Source: Clavelina lepadiformis
Taxonomy: Eukaryota > Chordata > Ascidiacea > Aplousobranchia > Clavelinidae
NCBI RefSeq assembly: GCF_947623445.1
Contig: NC_135242.1
Span: 22,320,001-22,384,000, forward strand
Length of the DNA stretch: 64,000 bases
Reading direction: 5' to 3'
The notes beneath the pieces were generated by a model. The model made no database searches and was not told the DNA's origin. It worked only from the letters and a program-made list of their open reading frames with translations. Shown here in pieces: positions 28,241 through 39,604 of this stretch; position 1 is the stretch's first letter, and the number at the start of each line of letters is the position of its first letter. The translations under genes were made by a program, and so were the position numbers.

Positions 28241-28492
28241 GTAAAAAAATTCTTTCAATTTATTCAGGTCAATGTTTGGGGAGGGATTGATTTAAATCAG
28301 TACGAAACCCTTCAGTTTAAACTTGAAATGTTGATTTTTTTTAATTTAAAGACAAATATACCACAGTATTTAGTGCTGAAAATGAAGATATGTTTAAAGG
28401 CATGTTATAACAAATTTGGTACGTGGTATTCAGTTGTTTCAGTTTTATCATTAACACTTTTGTTTCATGACATTGCAAACGTTACTCTGTAG

Positions 28493-31230
28493 GCTTGCCT
28501 CGTTTGAATTTGGAAGCAGAGGCTCTGGCATACATAGTATAGGCCTATATGTAAACTATGTACTTATAATCTGAAATCGTTCGAATGAAGTTTTATGACC
28601 GGTTGATTTAAACTATTATTTTGCTTATTATTTTTTCTTTTTGTGTTGATTAACGAACCTTTTCTGATAAAATTTTCCAAATTTAAAGAACGATATGTCG
28701 ATGATGCATAACGCATCATAACCAAGTTATGTAAATGCTTCTACATCTACCTATACGCTGTATGAGATAAATAATCTTTGCCTACATCAGTGTTATAAAT
28801 ATCCATTTTTCCATTTACTCAATACTTTGAGTTTATGCTTTAATCTCTTTATCTATTTAAACTAAATAAATGTTACGGTTAAGCATTCAAAAGGTACTGT
28901 AAGTCGACTTCATATTACCACAATGCATTTATGTTATTTGCGATTGAAGTGGGTTTTAGAAGAGTCCTCGCCTGCAAAAATCTATTTCAATGAAGAATTT
29001 TTATCTAAATCAAACAGTTTTGACAATTTTATACGAAATTGGAAGGCATTGCAGAATTTTGTTATAGTTTCTGAGACAAATTTTGAAAGTTTTTTGAGAA
29101 CATTTGTTTAACAAGAAAGTTCATATCTTCATCAACGAAGACTCTGGATACGTCATAGAAAGAAACGTAGAAGCGAATCAGTAGATCAGAAAATCTTTAT
29201 TACGCAGAAAATTCAACTGACTTGAAAGAAATGAATACAAAGACAAAAGCTGATGCGTTTGACATTGATCAGCTCAAACAAAGATGGTTGAATCGGTACG
29301 TTGAGGTCTTTTCCAAATAGCTTAGACTATTACGTTATACGTCAATCTTTAAGATGACTGATGCTTGCGAATTATGATACAAAGGAGTAGATAACAAGAC
29401 TACCCCGTCAGCACATACAGTATATTCTGAAGTTTGAAGCGTAAAGTGATGAGTTATATCGCTTGCATTGCTGCTGGCACTCTGCCGCCATCCCCTGGCA
29501 GAGTAAATTCGTCAAATTCTTTAGATCTATTCGTGATTAATGTCTCTGACGCCACTTAAATTTGTTTTGGATTATATAATCGCGCATTTAGCGATTGCGT
29601 AATGGATTTTGTTCCAGCATTACGTCACTTCAGTGTGTCAGAGACACACTAGCATTTTGTCAATATGGAACTCGAATTTAACCAGAAAAGTTCACGCGCT
29701 TTAGATATCGCTGCAGAAAACCATCAAAGCAAAACAAACAACCTCAGTCGTAACTTTGTGCTACGTTTGCTTTTCTTTAATCTTAAAATTTTGAAATAAA
29801 TAAATCTTAAAAATTATTCTTAAAAAGCTTTCGATAGATGAGAGGAGTCCGGCAAATATTATAATTCAGTTGGCCTAAATTAAATTGGTATCAATTGGCT
29901 GCAACCTGTGACCAACCTGAAATTTAATATGTGAAAATTTATCCACAAAACCGCATCTTTAATTTAACCGAGGTAGTGACGAGGAATACTTAATTGAGGT
30001 GCTTCTTCTAGCGGCCATTACATTTTCAATTTTGGAAAGTTTTTTCAATGCTAATTTAGGCGATGCACAGTAGCATTTTTTCTTATAAACCAGAGGTATC
30101 CATATAATGCATTGAAACCATTACACTTTAAAAATTTTAAAAGTACGGACGAGTATGATTTTTTGAATAACATAACATAGCCATAGCCTAGACATAACTA
30201 GGACATAGCCTAGCATTTGTGACACGTTCTACAGGAGTGATTTTTCCATAAAATCTTTTTTCAACGTGTAACCAGTGTGGCAAGAAAGTAAATATAAAAT
30301 ACAAAATAAGAACGCCATTACTTGTACAATACTGTTAATGAGATGTTGAGACGAAAAGGTTAACCAGGTAGCAGCTGGTCGCAAAAAATAACAAAGTGAA
30401 TCTTCGTGTCGAAATGAGAAATGTATGTGATTAACGTTATGGCGCAAAATCGAGCTATAACCGGCGTAGTGGCAAGGAAATCATTAATAAGAAAATAATA
30501 CCGTTAAGGACGGGAAATGTACTGAATGTATGAAACGGTTTTGTGTGCAGTCATGTACCATCCTAAAATTGAATTACATTGGTATAGAGTTGAAACTGGC
30601 AGCGTTAATAACCGTGTTAACCAAAATACGTTTTTGCTACGACCAAAGTGCGGACTGCCTCGTCAAATCGGAAACCTCGTGATTGATATATTTGTCTCCA
30701 TAATTGCTCTACCAACTTTTAAAATTTTAGCATTATGGTATTAAATGAAAACAAAAAAAGTAACATACAAGTAGCAATAAATGTTCTAGTTTGGGTATGT
30801 CTCCGTATATAAGATTCTCTGTATATATTAAATATTTGTACGCGTGGTGATTTGAAGCTCCGCCTAGCCAAATACAGGCTACTAGATTTAAACAAGGGTT
30901 CTAAATTTATCTGTGATGAAAGGGTGGATATCCGCCTATTGTAATTGCCAACTGTACTTGTTAATATGAGTTTGGTATTATCCCAACATAAGGAATGAAT
31001 ACTGCATTAAAGCACCTGTATTTTATTATTTTGGTATCCTGGTAAATTCTTGCTTTTCGCTTTATTTCCACCTAACTGTATTGTAATTTAAATGCCGAGG
31101 CTGAAGTTGTTTAAAAGTGTATGACGTCATAAAGAATTTTTACATCATAGAGAACCGAAATTACCAGTAAAATAAACTTTTTTAACTTGTCAGATGAGGA
31201 AATGTTGCTTGTGGAGTTTTATTTCCAAAA
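28493..31230. other. Sparse region with weak exon candidates
   Basis: No firm gene. One short candidate is 29231-29295 (+), which opens MNTKTKADAFDIDQLKQRW and ends at a CG|GTACGT donor in phase 2. It has coding-like composition but no partner exon was found. Around 28,923-29,111 is an AT-rich open frame without recognisable domain. Confidence 0.3.
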
Positions 31231-31550
31231 ATGAACGATGGAGATGAAGGTTTCCGTAAAAATTTGGAGCTCGTATTTAACGTACTTCTCGACGTAGCAG
31301 TAAGTACATACCGGTACCGCTTTCAGCCTACATAGGAAACATAGGGCTTACATTACACATCTTATTAAATTTAAACTTTCAGATATTTGGATGTTTTGTG
31401 CAATGTTGTGCCGAGGCCTGGTACTCCTTGTTGGAGAGCAGACTGTACCACTTGGTGACGCAATTGGGCATAGCTTCTCTCTGCTACAAAGCTCTCTTCT
31501 GTTTCAATGTTTGGCTTGAAAATGCCAACAACGGCGGGAGAAGAAACTAA
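31231..31550 (+). CDS. Small two-exon gene, 78-aa hydrophobic protein
   Basis: Exon 1 is 31231-31299 and exon 2 is 31383-31550. The 83-base intron has a GTAAGT donor and a CTTTCAG acceptor and is phase 0. The start is an ATG preceded by AAAA. The product begins MNDGDEGFRKNLELVF. It carries about five cysteines within a hydrophobic middle and C-terminal part (IFGCFVQCC, then GIASLCYKALFCF) and ends in a short polar tail with GGRRN. It could be a small membrane protein with one or two helices. I do not recognise it. An AATAAA at 31,722 supports a complete short transcription unit. Confidence 0.45.
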
Positions 31551-31721
31551 AAATTAACTGGAATTTGCTTCTAACTTTTGCATTGTTATACAGAAAGTAT
31601 TATGGCGACGTCCTTATTTTCATAAATTTGTTACCAAATTATATTGCAAAGATAACAAGATGTTTATGCCCCCTATGAAGTGTGCCGTGCCCGTACCGTA
31701 CGTTTTTACGAAACTTAAGTG

Positions 31722-31727
31722 AATAAA
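31722..31727 (+). terminator. Candidate polyadenylation signal
   Basis: AATAAA lies about 170 bases after the stop codon of the 78-aa gene. Confidence 0.4.
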
Positions 31728-32112
31728 AAGTAAAATATCCTCTTTAGGAAAAGTCTATGTTCAGGTGATGTTATTCTTGTGTTTCAATAATCCGCCCGAC
31801 AGAATCGTGTCCGACAACAGCAGTAAGCTGTTATAGCGGCTTTAAACGAATAATGTTTCTTTGGCGATCTGTACAGGTATTGTTAAAGCAAATGTTCAAA
31901 TGAGACTCAAGGCATAACCAATCATAAAAGTATCTTTATCTTGAGCTAATTGCAAAATAACGTATACATAAGCTGAAACCTGCAAACAACACTGGCTGTA
32001 AAGAAAACTAGAAATTGAAGAAAATGTTTTCATAACTGTTCCACGTTGGTTTCATAAAACATCTCATGTTGTCGAGTTTGGGTTTCTTGGTTAAACAGGC
32101 TTCTTTGCGATG

Positions 32113-32265
32113 TCAATGATCCCTTTCAAATCTACTTGACATTGAATTGACGGACTCGAAATTTGAAGGAGCGAGCTTGGTGAAAACGAAGTTTGATTCG
32201 AGCAGCGATTTCATGATTCTTTCGCTTCCTGAGCTTTCCTTTTCGGCCGTCAGCTCCATCAGTTG
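32113..32265 (-). CDS. Possible terminal exon of an unidentified gene
   Basis: On the minus strand an open stretch begins after CTTAG at 32,265 and ends at a TGA at 32,113. It encodes about 50 residues including LTAEKESSGSERIMKSLLES. The charged, Ser-rich composition looks coding, but no upstream exon was found between here and HSD copy A, and I recognise no family. It may equally be chance. Confidence 0.2.
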   Translation of the reverse strand, partial: QLMELTAEKESSGSERIMKSLLESNFVFTKLAPSNFESVNSMSSRFERDH

Positions 32266-33003
32266 CTAAGATATGGGCTCTAGTATTACAGAGTTATGTA
32301 AACAAACAAACATGTGTAGATCCGCTGAACAAACCAGGGGAACTTCTTTTTTTCACACGAACATCTATATCTGACCCTCCCCCCAGTTTAACAATAACGT
32401 TATCACTGATATCAACAATATTTAAAGCTTTGTAGCGGTAAATTGGGTTCATATTTATCGGCTCTGCGTAGAATGAAATAATAGCAACGAAAGAAAAAGG
32501 CGATTCTAATTAACAACACACTGCACAGCTGCGTGGTAATAATTAACTCGGTTTGGTCAAACCGCACAGATAATTATTTCTCTGAGCTTTTCCAGCTGTT
32601 AACGTCTTGCACTCGCACAATTGCCATAGCTCGTGCTCATTCGAAGAAAGATCAATTAAAATATGGGTCGATGAAGACGATCATCACAATGCAGGTCACA
32701 CGTCACACTAGCTGGAAAACGAAAAGTCAGTCAATGATATTCTGATAAATCAATACAGCAATAAGTTACGCTATAAATTTTAGGTCTATATTTCTTACAA
32801 TGCAGATCTTTACTTTTTCATTTACTTACCGTTAAAACATTTTTAAGAAACAGCAGGTTTGAGAGCGGTATAATGCAAACGTTCAAGCAAAGCCCATCTC
32901 GTTGTTAATGGTTATAGGCATTCTTTGTCCCCATGGGATCAAGTGACACAGTTTTTAAGCATTACAGGCTTGTACATCGAGATAGCATATATAGGAACGA
33001 AGG

Positions 33004-35781
33004 ATGACCTTGTACATGAAAAGATACCTGGTTGTTGGGGCAGGAGGGCGACTGGGCAGGAGTTTTATTGAAGTGTTATGCAAAAATAACATCGATTGCG
33101 TCACCGATTTGAGACTATTGTATGTTGATTACACTGGAACCATCCTCGAAGAGCAAAAAGTCTTGTGTGCAGGTGTGTACAGGTAAAGACTGAAAGATAA
33201 CCTGTAGATGCCAGACGTTAAGCTAATGACAAAACTACTGCAATTAGTAACTAAAAGCAGTGTGTTTTTAAGGTGTTTTGGGCACCAAAACAGTCTCATA
33301 AATTTCTACAGCAATCTGTTTACCTTTTCACTTCTCCAACCGCTCCAAAAATATTAGCAGTTAGTCTTTAAAAGTGGCCGTGTCTTAAAATTTTCTAAAA
33401 TTCTAAATCTTAAAAAAATGTAATAAATAAAAATCTTAAAGTATTGGTATAGGCCACAATGCTATGTAGTTTCCATTAACTGAACGTTTAATTTCGGAGG
33501 TTTTCAAATCGTTAGACTTTTGAACTACATGCAGCTGCCAATATCAGCGTGGAGTGGATGGTGGTGGACATAACAAGGAGAGAAATTTTGTACACAGTAC
33601 TCGAAGATGTCGATGTGGTGATTCACTTAGAAGAAGTGGTAGATTATGAAGGTCAGGTTACAGCTGAAAAGATGTGGCGAGTTAATGTTCAAGGTATAAC
33701 TCATTCATTTCCCACGGTACCGCACTGTGCGATTTGGCACTACTAAAATTTCTAGCTTTGATCTTTCGTGTGTGCTTACTTAAATATTATTTAATCCATA
33801 TTGTCCATTTTAAAGACATAACTTAATTCTGTGTCTTAATAATGTGTTATTGCCATAAGTTATAGTTTTGCGGATAATATCATTACATATATTTTGGCAA
33901 ATCCATGTACGGCGAACCAATAACCTACTGCAAGATTGTAACTGTATAATCAACTTACCTTGCAGTATACATAAAATTTAAAATGAAAAACGCATATTTG
34001 CACAAATAAAAATACTAATGAAATACAAAATTTCAAGAACCACTACATCATGAAAGGCTTTAGAATTCACATTTACAACAGTTTGAGGAAAAAATGGTGG
34101 TGGTGTTTGACATTATTCATATCCCTGCATTTTCGTAACTGCAGCTGTTAGCAATCTACTGGAGGTTTGTTGCCAGAAAAACGTTAGACATTTAGTCTAC
34201 ACCAGCTCCGTCAGGGCGATCGGACCGAATTCCAACCGAGAACCTATGCACTTTGGAAACGAGAAAACGCATTACGAGATCGATCACGTAACCGAGTATG
34301 GGTACACCAAGTACAAAGCCGAGAAACTTGTGCTGAGTGCAAGCGGCCGGCGTCTGCAGAACTCTAAGGTGGATGGATGTGTTGCGATAAGTGTCAAGAA
34401 TAACGAGTAAAATTTTTAGGCTTTCAATTTTTAAGACTCATAAAACCCTTTAAGACAACCTTGACTTCGCTAACGTTTTCGCTTTTTCAGCATTTCCATA
34501 CTTGTTCCTTAAGGCTACCTACCATTTATGGTGGCCTCGATGATCCAATCATATTGCAGGTAATCTATAGACATCACAAAAGTAAAGTTATTTTTACACC
34601 TTGTGACCCGAACCACGCGCAAGTTCATATGCGGATCGAGAACGCAGCCTGGGCGCACGTGTTGGCAGCAAAAGCAATTCAGGTGCGTTTATTTTAAGTT
34701 TAAAAGGTTTAGTAATTTTGCTTCATTTTGCATATTTTTATATGTCTGTTAGGTTAAATTACTACAAATTGTATGTGTCATTTCAGCAACTTAAGTTACT
34801 TTATAGTTAATGTTTTATAGGAGAACCCATACTTTCTACGTGGCTGTGTTTACTACGTTGGAGACAACACGCCTAACATGTCTTATGATCAGCTTGCGGC
34901 GAGATTTCTTGAATCTTCCGGTTTCGAACTTTCCTATCGTAAAGGGAAAATTCCGTTTTGGCTCTTTTATTGTGGCGTCATACTGCTGTACTACGTCACC
35001 ATCCTGATTAACATGTTTGGAAGAATTTTTGGAAAAACTGTGAAGGTGGGTCTTTGTGCGTACAAGGTATCCACTTCGCAAGATGATATTCACTTTCATT
35101 TAGGGGTTTTCAAACAGGTGGACAGTGAGAATATTTTGTGCGGTCCATATTGTCTTTTTAACTTTTCAAATAAAAAACTATTATCACTTTAAGCGTCACG
35201 GAATTGTATTTAGATTCAAAACGTCAACAATACAGAATTGTAGTAAACATTTGTAATGCACTGGAGTAATAATGGATAATGGAGTAATAGTGGATAATGG
35301 AGTAATAATGGAGTAATAATGCACTGGTAATGTAATGCACTGCATTTGTAACATATGCACTCATTGTGCTATCTTTACAACTTTTTAATGTGCATTGCGG
35401 CTCTCGGGTTAAATTTAAAGTCTTAATTATTTAGTCCTCAGAACAATTTAAACTCGAGATTCTGCTTTGAACAACACTTTTAAAAGTGTTAAAATGTTCA
35501 GGTTTTAATCCTGCTGGATAATTTGTGCTGAGCTCTATCGTCTGTAGTTTTTACAGCAAAAAACCTTTGAAATATTACATAAATTTATGTGACTTAAGGA
35601 ACCGGTCAGTCCAACGTATTTGAAGACGGCGTGCGTTCCTTTCACTTTCTCTCACAAAAAGTTCAGCAAACGCTTCTATTACCAGCCGTTGCTATCGTGG
35701 AAGGAATCTTTTCTCCTAACTCAGATGGAAGTCGAAAGCATTTACAACCAACTGATGGAAGAAGAATCAAATGAAAAATAA
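33004..35781 (+). CDS. HSD3B-like: 3-beta-HSD-like dehydrogenase, copy A
   Basis: Six exons: 33004-33172, 33535-33693, 34145-34368, 34491-34682, 34821-35045, 35599-35781. All are phase-consistent and give 383 aa. The family is the extended SDR 3-beta-hydroxysteroid dehydrogenase/isomerase group, which acts on sterols with NAD(H) at ER or mitochondrial membranes. The cofactor loop is GAGGRLG, preceded by Val where the other copies have Thr. YTSS and YGYTK (Tyr161, Lys165) supply the catalytic Ser/Tyr/Lys. NAAWAHVLA and YYVGDNTP are family motifs. A hydrophobic span follows in exon 5, matching the membrane segment of known members. Methionine 5 aligns with the start of the other copies and is an alternative start. 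This copy is clearly the most diverged of the six and is probably the older gene. AATAAA follows at 35,830. Confidence 0.88.
35256..35345. repeat. Short tandem repeat, GGAGTAATAATGGATAAT-like
   Basis: Overlapping imperfect copies of GGAGTAATAATGGATAAT and TAATGCACTG lie in intron 5 of HSD copy A. The inverted duplication at the right end of the window stops just downstream of this patch (about 35,355), so the repeat may mark a fragile point. Confidence 0.7.
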
Positions 35782-35829
35782 ATATAAAAACCTATAATTT
35801 GCTATCAATTTCGCAGTATACAGTCGTGT

Positions 35830-35835
35830 AATAAA
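35830..35835 (+). terminator. Polyadenylation signal of HSD copy A
   Basis: AATAAA lies 49 bases after the copy A stop codon. Confidence 0.5.
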
Positions 35836-36220
35836 TGTTTTCGTGCATTTACTGATACGTGCTTTTCTTGTTGTCTATGTTGGCAACTGTTTGATTCAGT
35901 ATTTAATATAAAGTGCTGCTTTATTTTCGGACTGTCAACCGTTTTCACTGTGAGTAAGCAAGTGCGAAACTCAAACTTTGGAGCTTTTTTGACGATTAGA
36001 TAACTTCCATATAGAAAAAGACAAGAGAATTTTAGTGCAAAGTGACACTGACAATGGTAAATAACTTCACCATGACAAACAAAACATCAGAACCAACATA
36101 GGTACAAAAATTTTAATTGCAGCCGTTTTGAGCACCAACTATTCTCATACTCATGTTTGAACGTAAATTAAACAAAAACACAAAATAGTTGAAATTTTCA
36201 AAATTTTCAAGGAAAAATGT

Positions 36221-38631
36221 TTAAGAGGAAGCTTCAGTGTTCTTCACGATGATTCCCACGTACTTCCGGGTTTCTTTCAACGATTCTTCCCACGATTTCA
36301 AGGGCTTGTAGTTGAAATGTTTCTTAAACTTATCGTGAGTAAAGGTAAAACAAGAACATAGAACCTTCATGGCCCTGGGACTAAATGGAACCTAATAAGT
36401 ACACGTCAATTTTTAGTGAACCCGAAACTCAAAATTGTTCTCCAAGCATGACAGTGTAGCAAACGTTTACCTGGACATCAAATCCTAAGCCTCGCATCAT
36501 ACAGAAGATGTAATACATCACAATAAGAATAGAGTACATAAGCCAGTATGGCAAAAATGGTTCTCTGTGATGCATATTGAAACCGTACGGCTCCAGAAAG
36601 ATATGGTTCAAGCGTAAGTATGAAAGATTTGGAGTGTTGTCACCTATAAAATAAGCGTTGCCTCCTATCACTGCTGCGTTCGCCTGCAAAGTAAAATTAA
36701 TGACCATTTAGGGTTGGAAAATTCTAGAAAATCACTCTGTACATTGCAAATTAACCTGCATACTGTACTTACTATGCACCCAAACTGCAAAGCACAATTA
36801 AAGCATTATGCTGTATAGGCTATGGCAAATCAACTCCTGCTACAGTTCTAACTAAGTTCAAACAAATTCTACAGTCTATGGAGAGAATGATTTTGGTATC
36901 GAATATCGCAGCATTTTAACAAAAACAAACCTGAATTTGCCGAGCCGCTAACACGTGACACCAGGCAGCATTGTCGATTAAGATCCTGGTATGAAGATGA
37001 GAAGGGGCACTTGGAGATCGCAGAACCCTTTTTTTGATGTTTGCAGTGATAACTTGTGTCAAAACTGGATCATCTGCTCCTCCATAAATCCCACCAGGAC
37101 GCAGGGAGCAAGTTGTAAGGCTCTAGAAAGAACGGTTGTAGACTTTTGTTTTGCAGTGAAATGTCTTAAAAGCTCGATTAAAATATTGTTACCCTACGCA
37201 ACTTTTTACAGCTTCGGTTGTAGCAATAGGTTTAACTTGTTGGAGTGCTAATTTCAAACCTTTCCGTTGTTTAGTTTTCTGCCGTTTGATGCCAGCACTA
37301 GTTTCTCCGCTTCGTACTTGGTCTCGCCATAGTACATCATGTGCTTCAACCTGTAAGGCGTGTCTTCGTTTCCATCGTACATGGGGTCGCGGTAGGTATT
37401 CGGACCCACGCTCTCTGACGAACTGGTGGTGACAAAGGACGAGACGTTGCATTGACAGCATTCTTCAATCAGATTCTTTGTACCTATTAACAAGAAAAAA
37501 AACTATAGATAGCACAAAAATTCTGATATTTCTTTCTTTCAAACGTCAACAGGTGGCGTTCTGCAACATGTCCTTGCACCAGTTTCGGGTGAGAGTGGAA
37601 GTTGTTCTGACCGAGCTGAAAGTAAATGTTGGCTTCAACCAAATCTAAGTACCTTAGATGAAAAATTCTTGGTCTGGTGATTAAGACGTTCGTCCGGCAA
37701 TCGCTAGACCTAGATTTGAGTTTTGCAGTGTGAAGATTTTGAAATATATACAATCAGCACCACCCAGAGCGAAATAACATGGCTAGGCCAAAACTGAAAG
37801 CAACAGACAGTCGAGAGAGATGAACCGGCCACCCTAGAGCCTACTCTACAGTAAATATAGCGTGGGTAGGCCAAGAAAAACCTTTAGCTTTCATTCCCTG
37901 ACGCTTGAAATCAAATATGAGACCCATCTTTACTCACCTTGGACGTTGATGTCCCACAGCTTGCTTCGTGGAAGCTCATCTCGGAAGTCAATGATGGACG
38001 CCATGTGAACGACCACATCGACATCTTGCAAGGCCGAACGTAAAATCTTGCGATCTGTAACGCTTCCTACAATCCATTCCAGGTTGATGTTGGCTTCTAA
38101 AAAGTTGCAAACTTGTCGTTATCGGGATTTATTTTTAAGGCTCTGCGTTTAGTTTGAAAGCACATTTTGTGCAATTTATTGTCGGTGGCTGGCTATTTTC
38201 TCCAACAATATACCTATGCAGCAATGTACTTCAGCAGCTTTTCCGTATGTTTTAACAAAGTCTACCCATTCGATTCCTCAGAACATGCGGTATTATGCAA
38301 TATGCAACAACTAATCGAATCGTCCTAAGATTATATAATGCGAGAAGTTGTATATTTAAAACATGGAAGTTACGACGATAGTGGTAATAGTAGGTAATAG
38401 TAGGTAATAGTAGGCTAATGACATATAAATTTTGAATTTAATGCAAAACTCCGTGTTACGTTTATTACCTGTGCACGCCTCTTTCTGTTTACGCTTGACT
38501 GCTTCGCTGAAATTTAGATCCAACAACCTTAAATCGGTGACGTCATCGATATTTTTCTGACAAACTATCTCAACAAATTTCGTTCCAAGTCTTCCAGCCG
38601 CCCCTGTCACCAAGTATCGCTTTTTTGCCAT
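36221..38631 (-). CDS. HSD3B-like: 3-beta-HSD-like dehydrogenase, copy B
   Basis: Six exons on the minus strand: 38631-38469, 38096-37938, 37483-37260, 37122-36931, 36683-36471, 36391-36221. They give 373 aa without stops. It starts MAKKRYLVTGAAGRLG with an intact TGxxGxxG cofactor loop. Exon 3 has TTSSSESVGP and YGETK for the catalytic residues. Exon 4 has SLRPGGIYGG and NAAWCHVLAA. Exon 5 has a membrane span with MYYIFCMMRG. It is convergent with copy A (stop codons about 440 bases apart). Copy F is its counterpart in the right arm of the inverted duplication. Intron 2 holds a tRNA-SINE piece shared with F. Substrate cannot be told from sequence. Confidence 0.9.
37670..37735 (+). repeat. 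tRNA-derived SINE piece in intron of HSD copy B
   Basis: The stretch GGTGATTAAGACGTTCGTCC, then GCAATCGCTAGACC and GATTTGAG, resembles the A box, anticodon arm and B box of a tRNA-derived SINE head. The same piece is present in inverted orientation in copy F, so it predates the duplication. Confidence 0.45.
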
Positions 38632-39604
38632 TTATTTCCAGTAAACTGATTGCAATTTAACGTTCAGACAATCTGCACCGTCCAAGTTTGCCGCAAGCTA
38701 GTCAATTGTGTGAAAAAGCAGTTCAGCTAGCTTAAGCGTAATCTAGTTGATGTTTTATCAATGATTAACCTGGTGCCGGTAACACGCATTTTCCAGAAAA
38801 AAATACAGCTTAAACATTTGTTTGACTAGTTTCATTTCAATACAACATGACAACGACGGGGTACATCTTATAAAGCAAAAGCTGGGAGTCCTTATAACAT
38901 GAATTCTTGTAGCTGCAGATGGTCCTGTACGGCCATAACCTTATAATCTTAATACTTTGTTGTTACTGCTCGTAAATGCAGTAGTATACTATATAAATAA
39001 TACTACTATATATGCAAGTATACTTCCCGAAATTGTAGTATGTATAGTTCCTAATCATGGTGTATTCCTTGTGCTATATCACTCACAAATTACCAGCAAG
39101 TCCCATTAGGTGATATAAATGCGCGTTTCAAACAATACTTTGACTTAAACTGGTTCCGCAATTCAAGACAGACGAACTTTTTTCGGACACAATTAAGACT
39201 CTTTGTAGCATTTCCGTGTCATTAGTTAGATTTACTAAACAAAGGCGAACTACTCTTCTGTTCTGATTCTGCTGTTGGAAATATCCAGGCCTGGTCACCT
39301 AATCTATAAATAGCTTTTTGATACAAAGTGACCTTCGCTGATGGTCGAGTTCGAGATTTTTAGATTGCCTGCATTCAGACTTACTTACACCACAGCAGCA
39401 GAGCATGGCTTTCAAACATTATATTACGATCTATTGTAATGAAAAAAAAAAAGAGCGAATTCACAAAAGTGGTGAAATTAATTGATTGTGTTAATTGTAT
39501 AAATTGACTAGTTTGATTGCATGGTATATCTTTATACTGGTTGCATAGATTTTCATACAGCTTTGTTAAGAAAAACATTTCAAACTTCAGCCAAAAAAGT
39601 TTTT
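38632..39604. other. Spacer between HSD copies B and C
   Basis: This 1-kb spacer has no gene. It is homologous to the spacer between C and D (42,252-42,547 plus 46,088-46,744) and, inverted, to that between E and F (58,632-59,584). It should hold the B promoter and the C 3' flank. It also preserves the empty site of the LTR-type insertion found in the C-D spacer. Confidence 0.7.
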
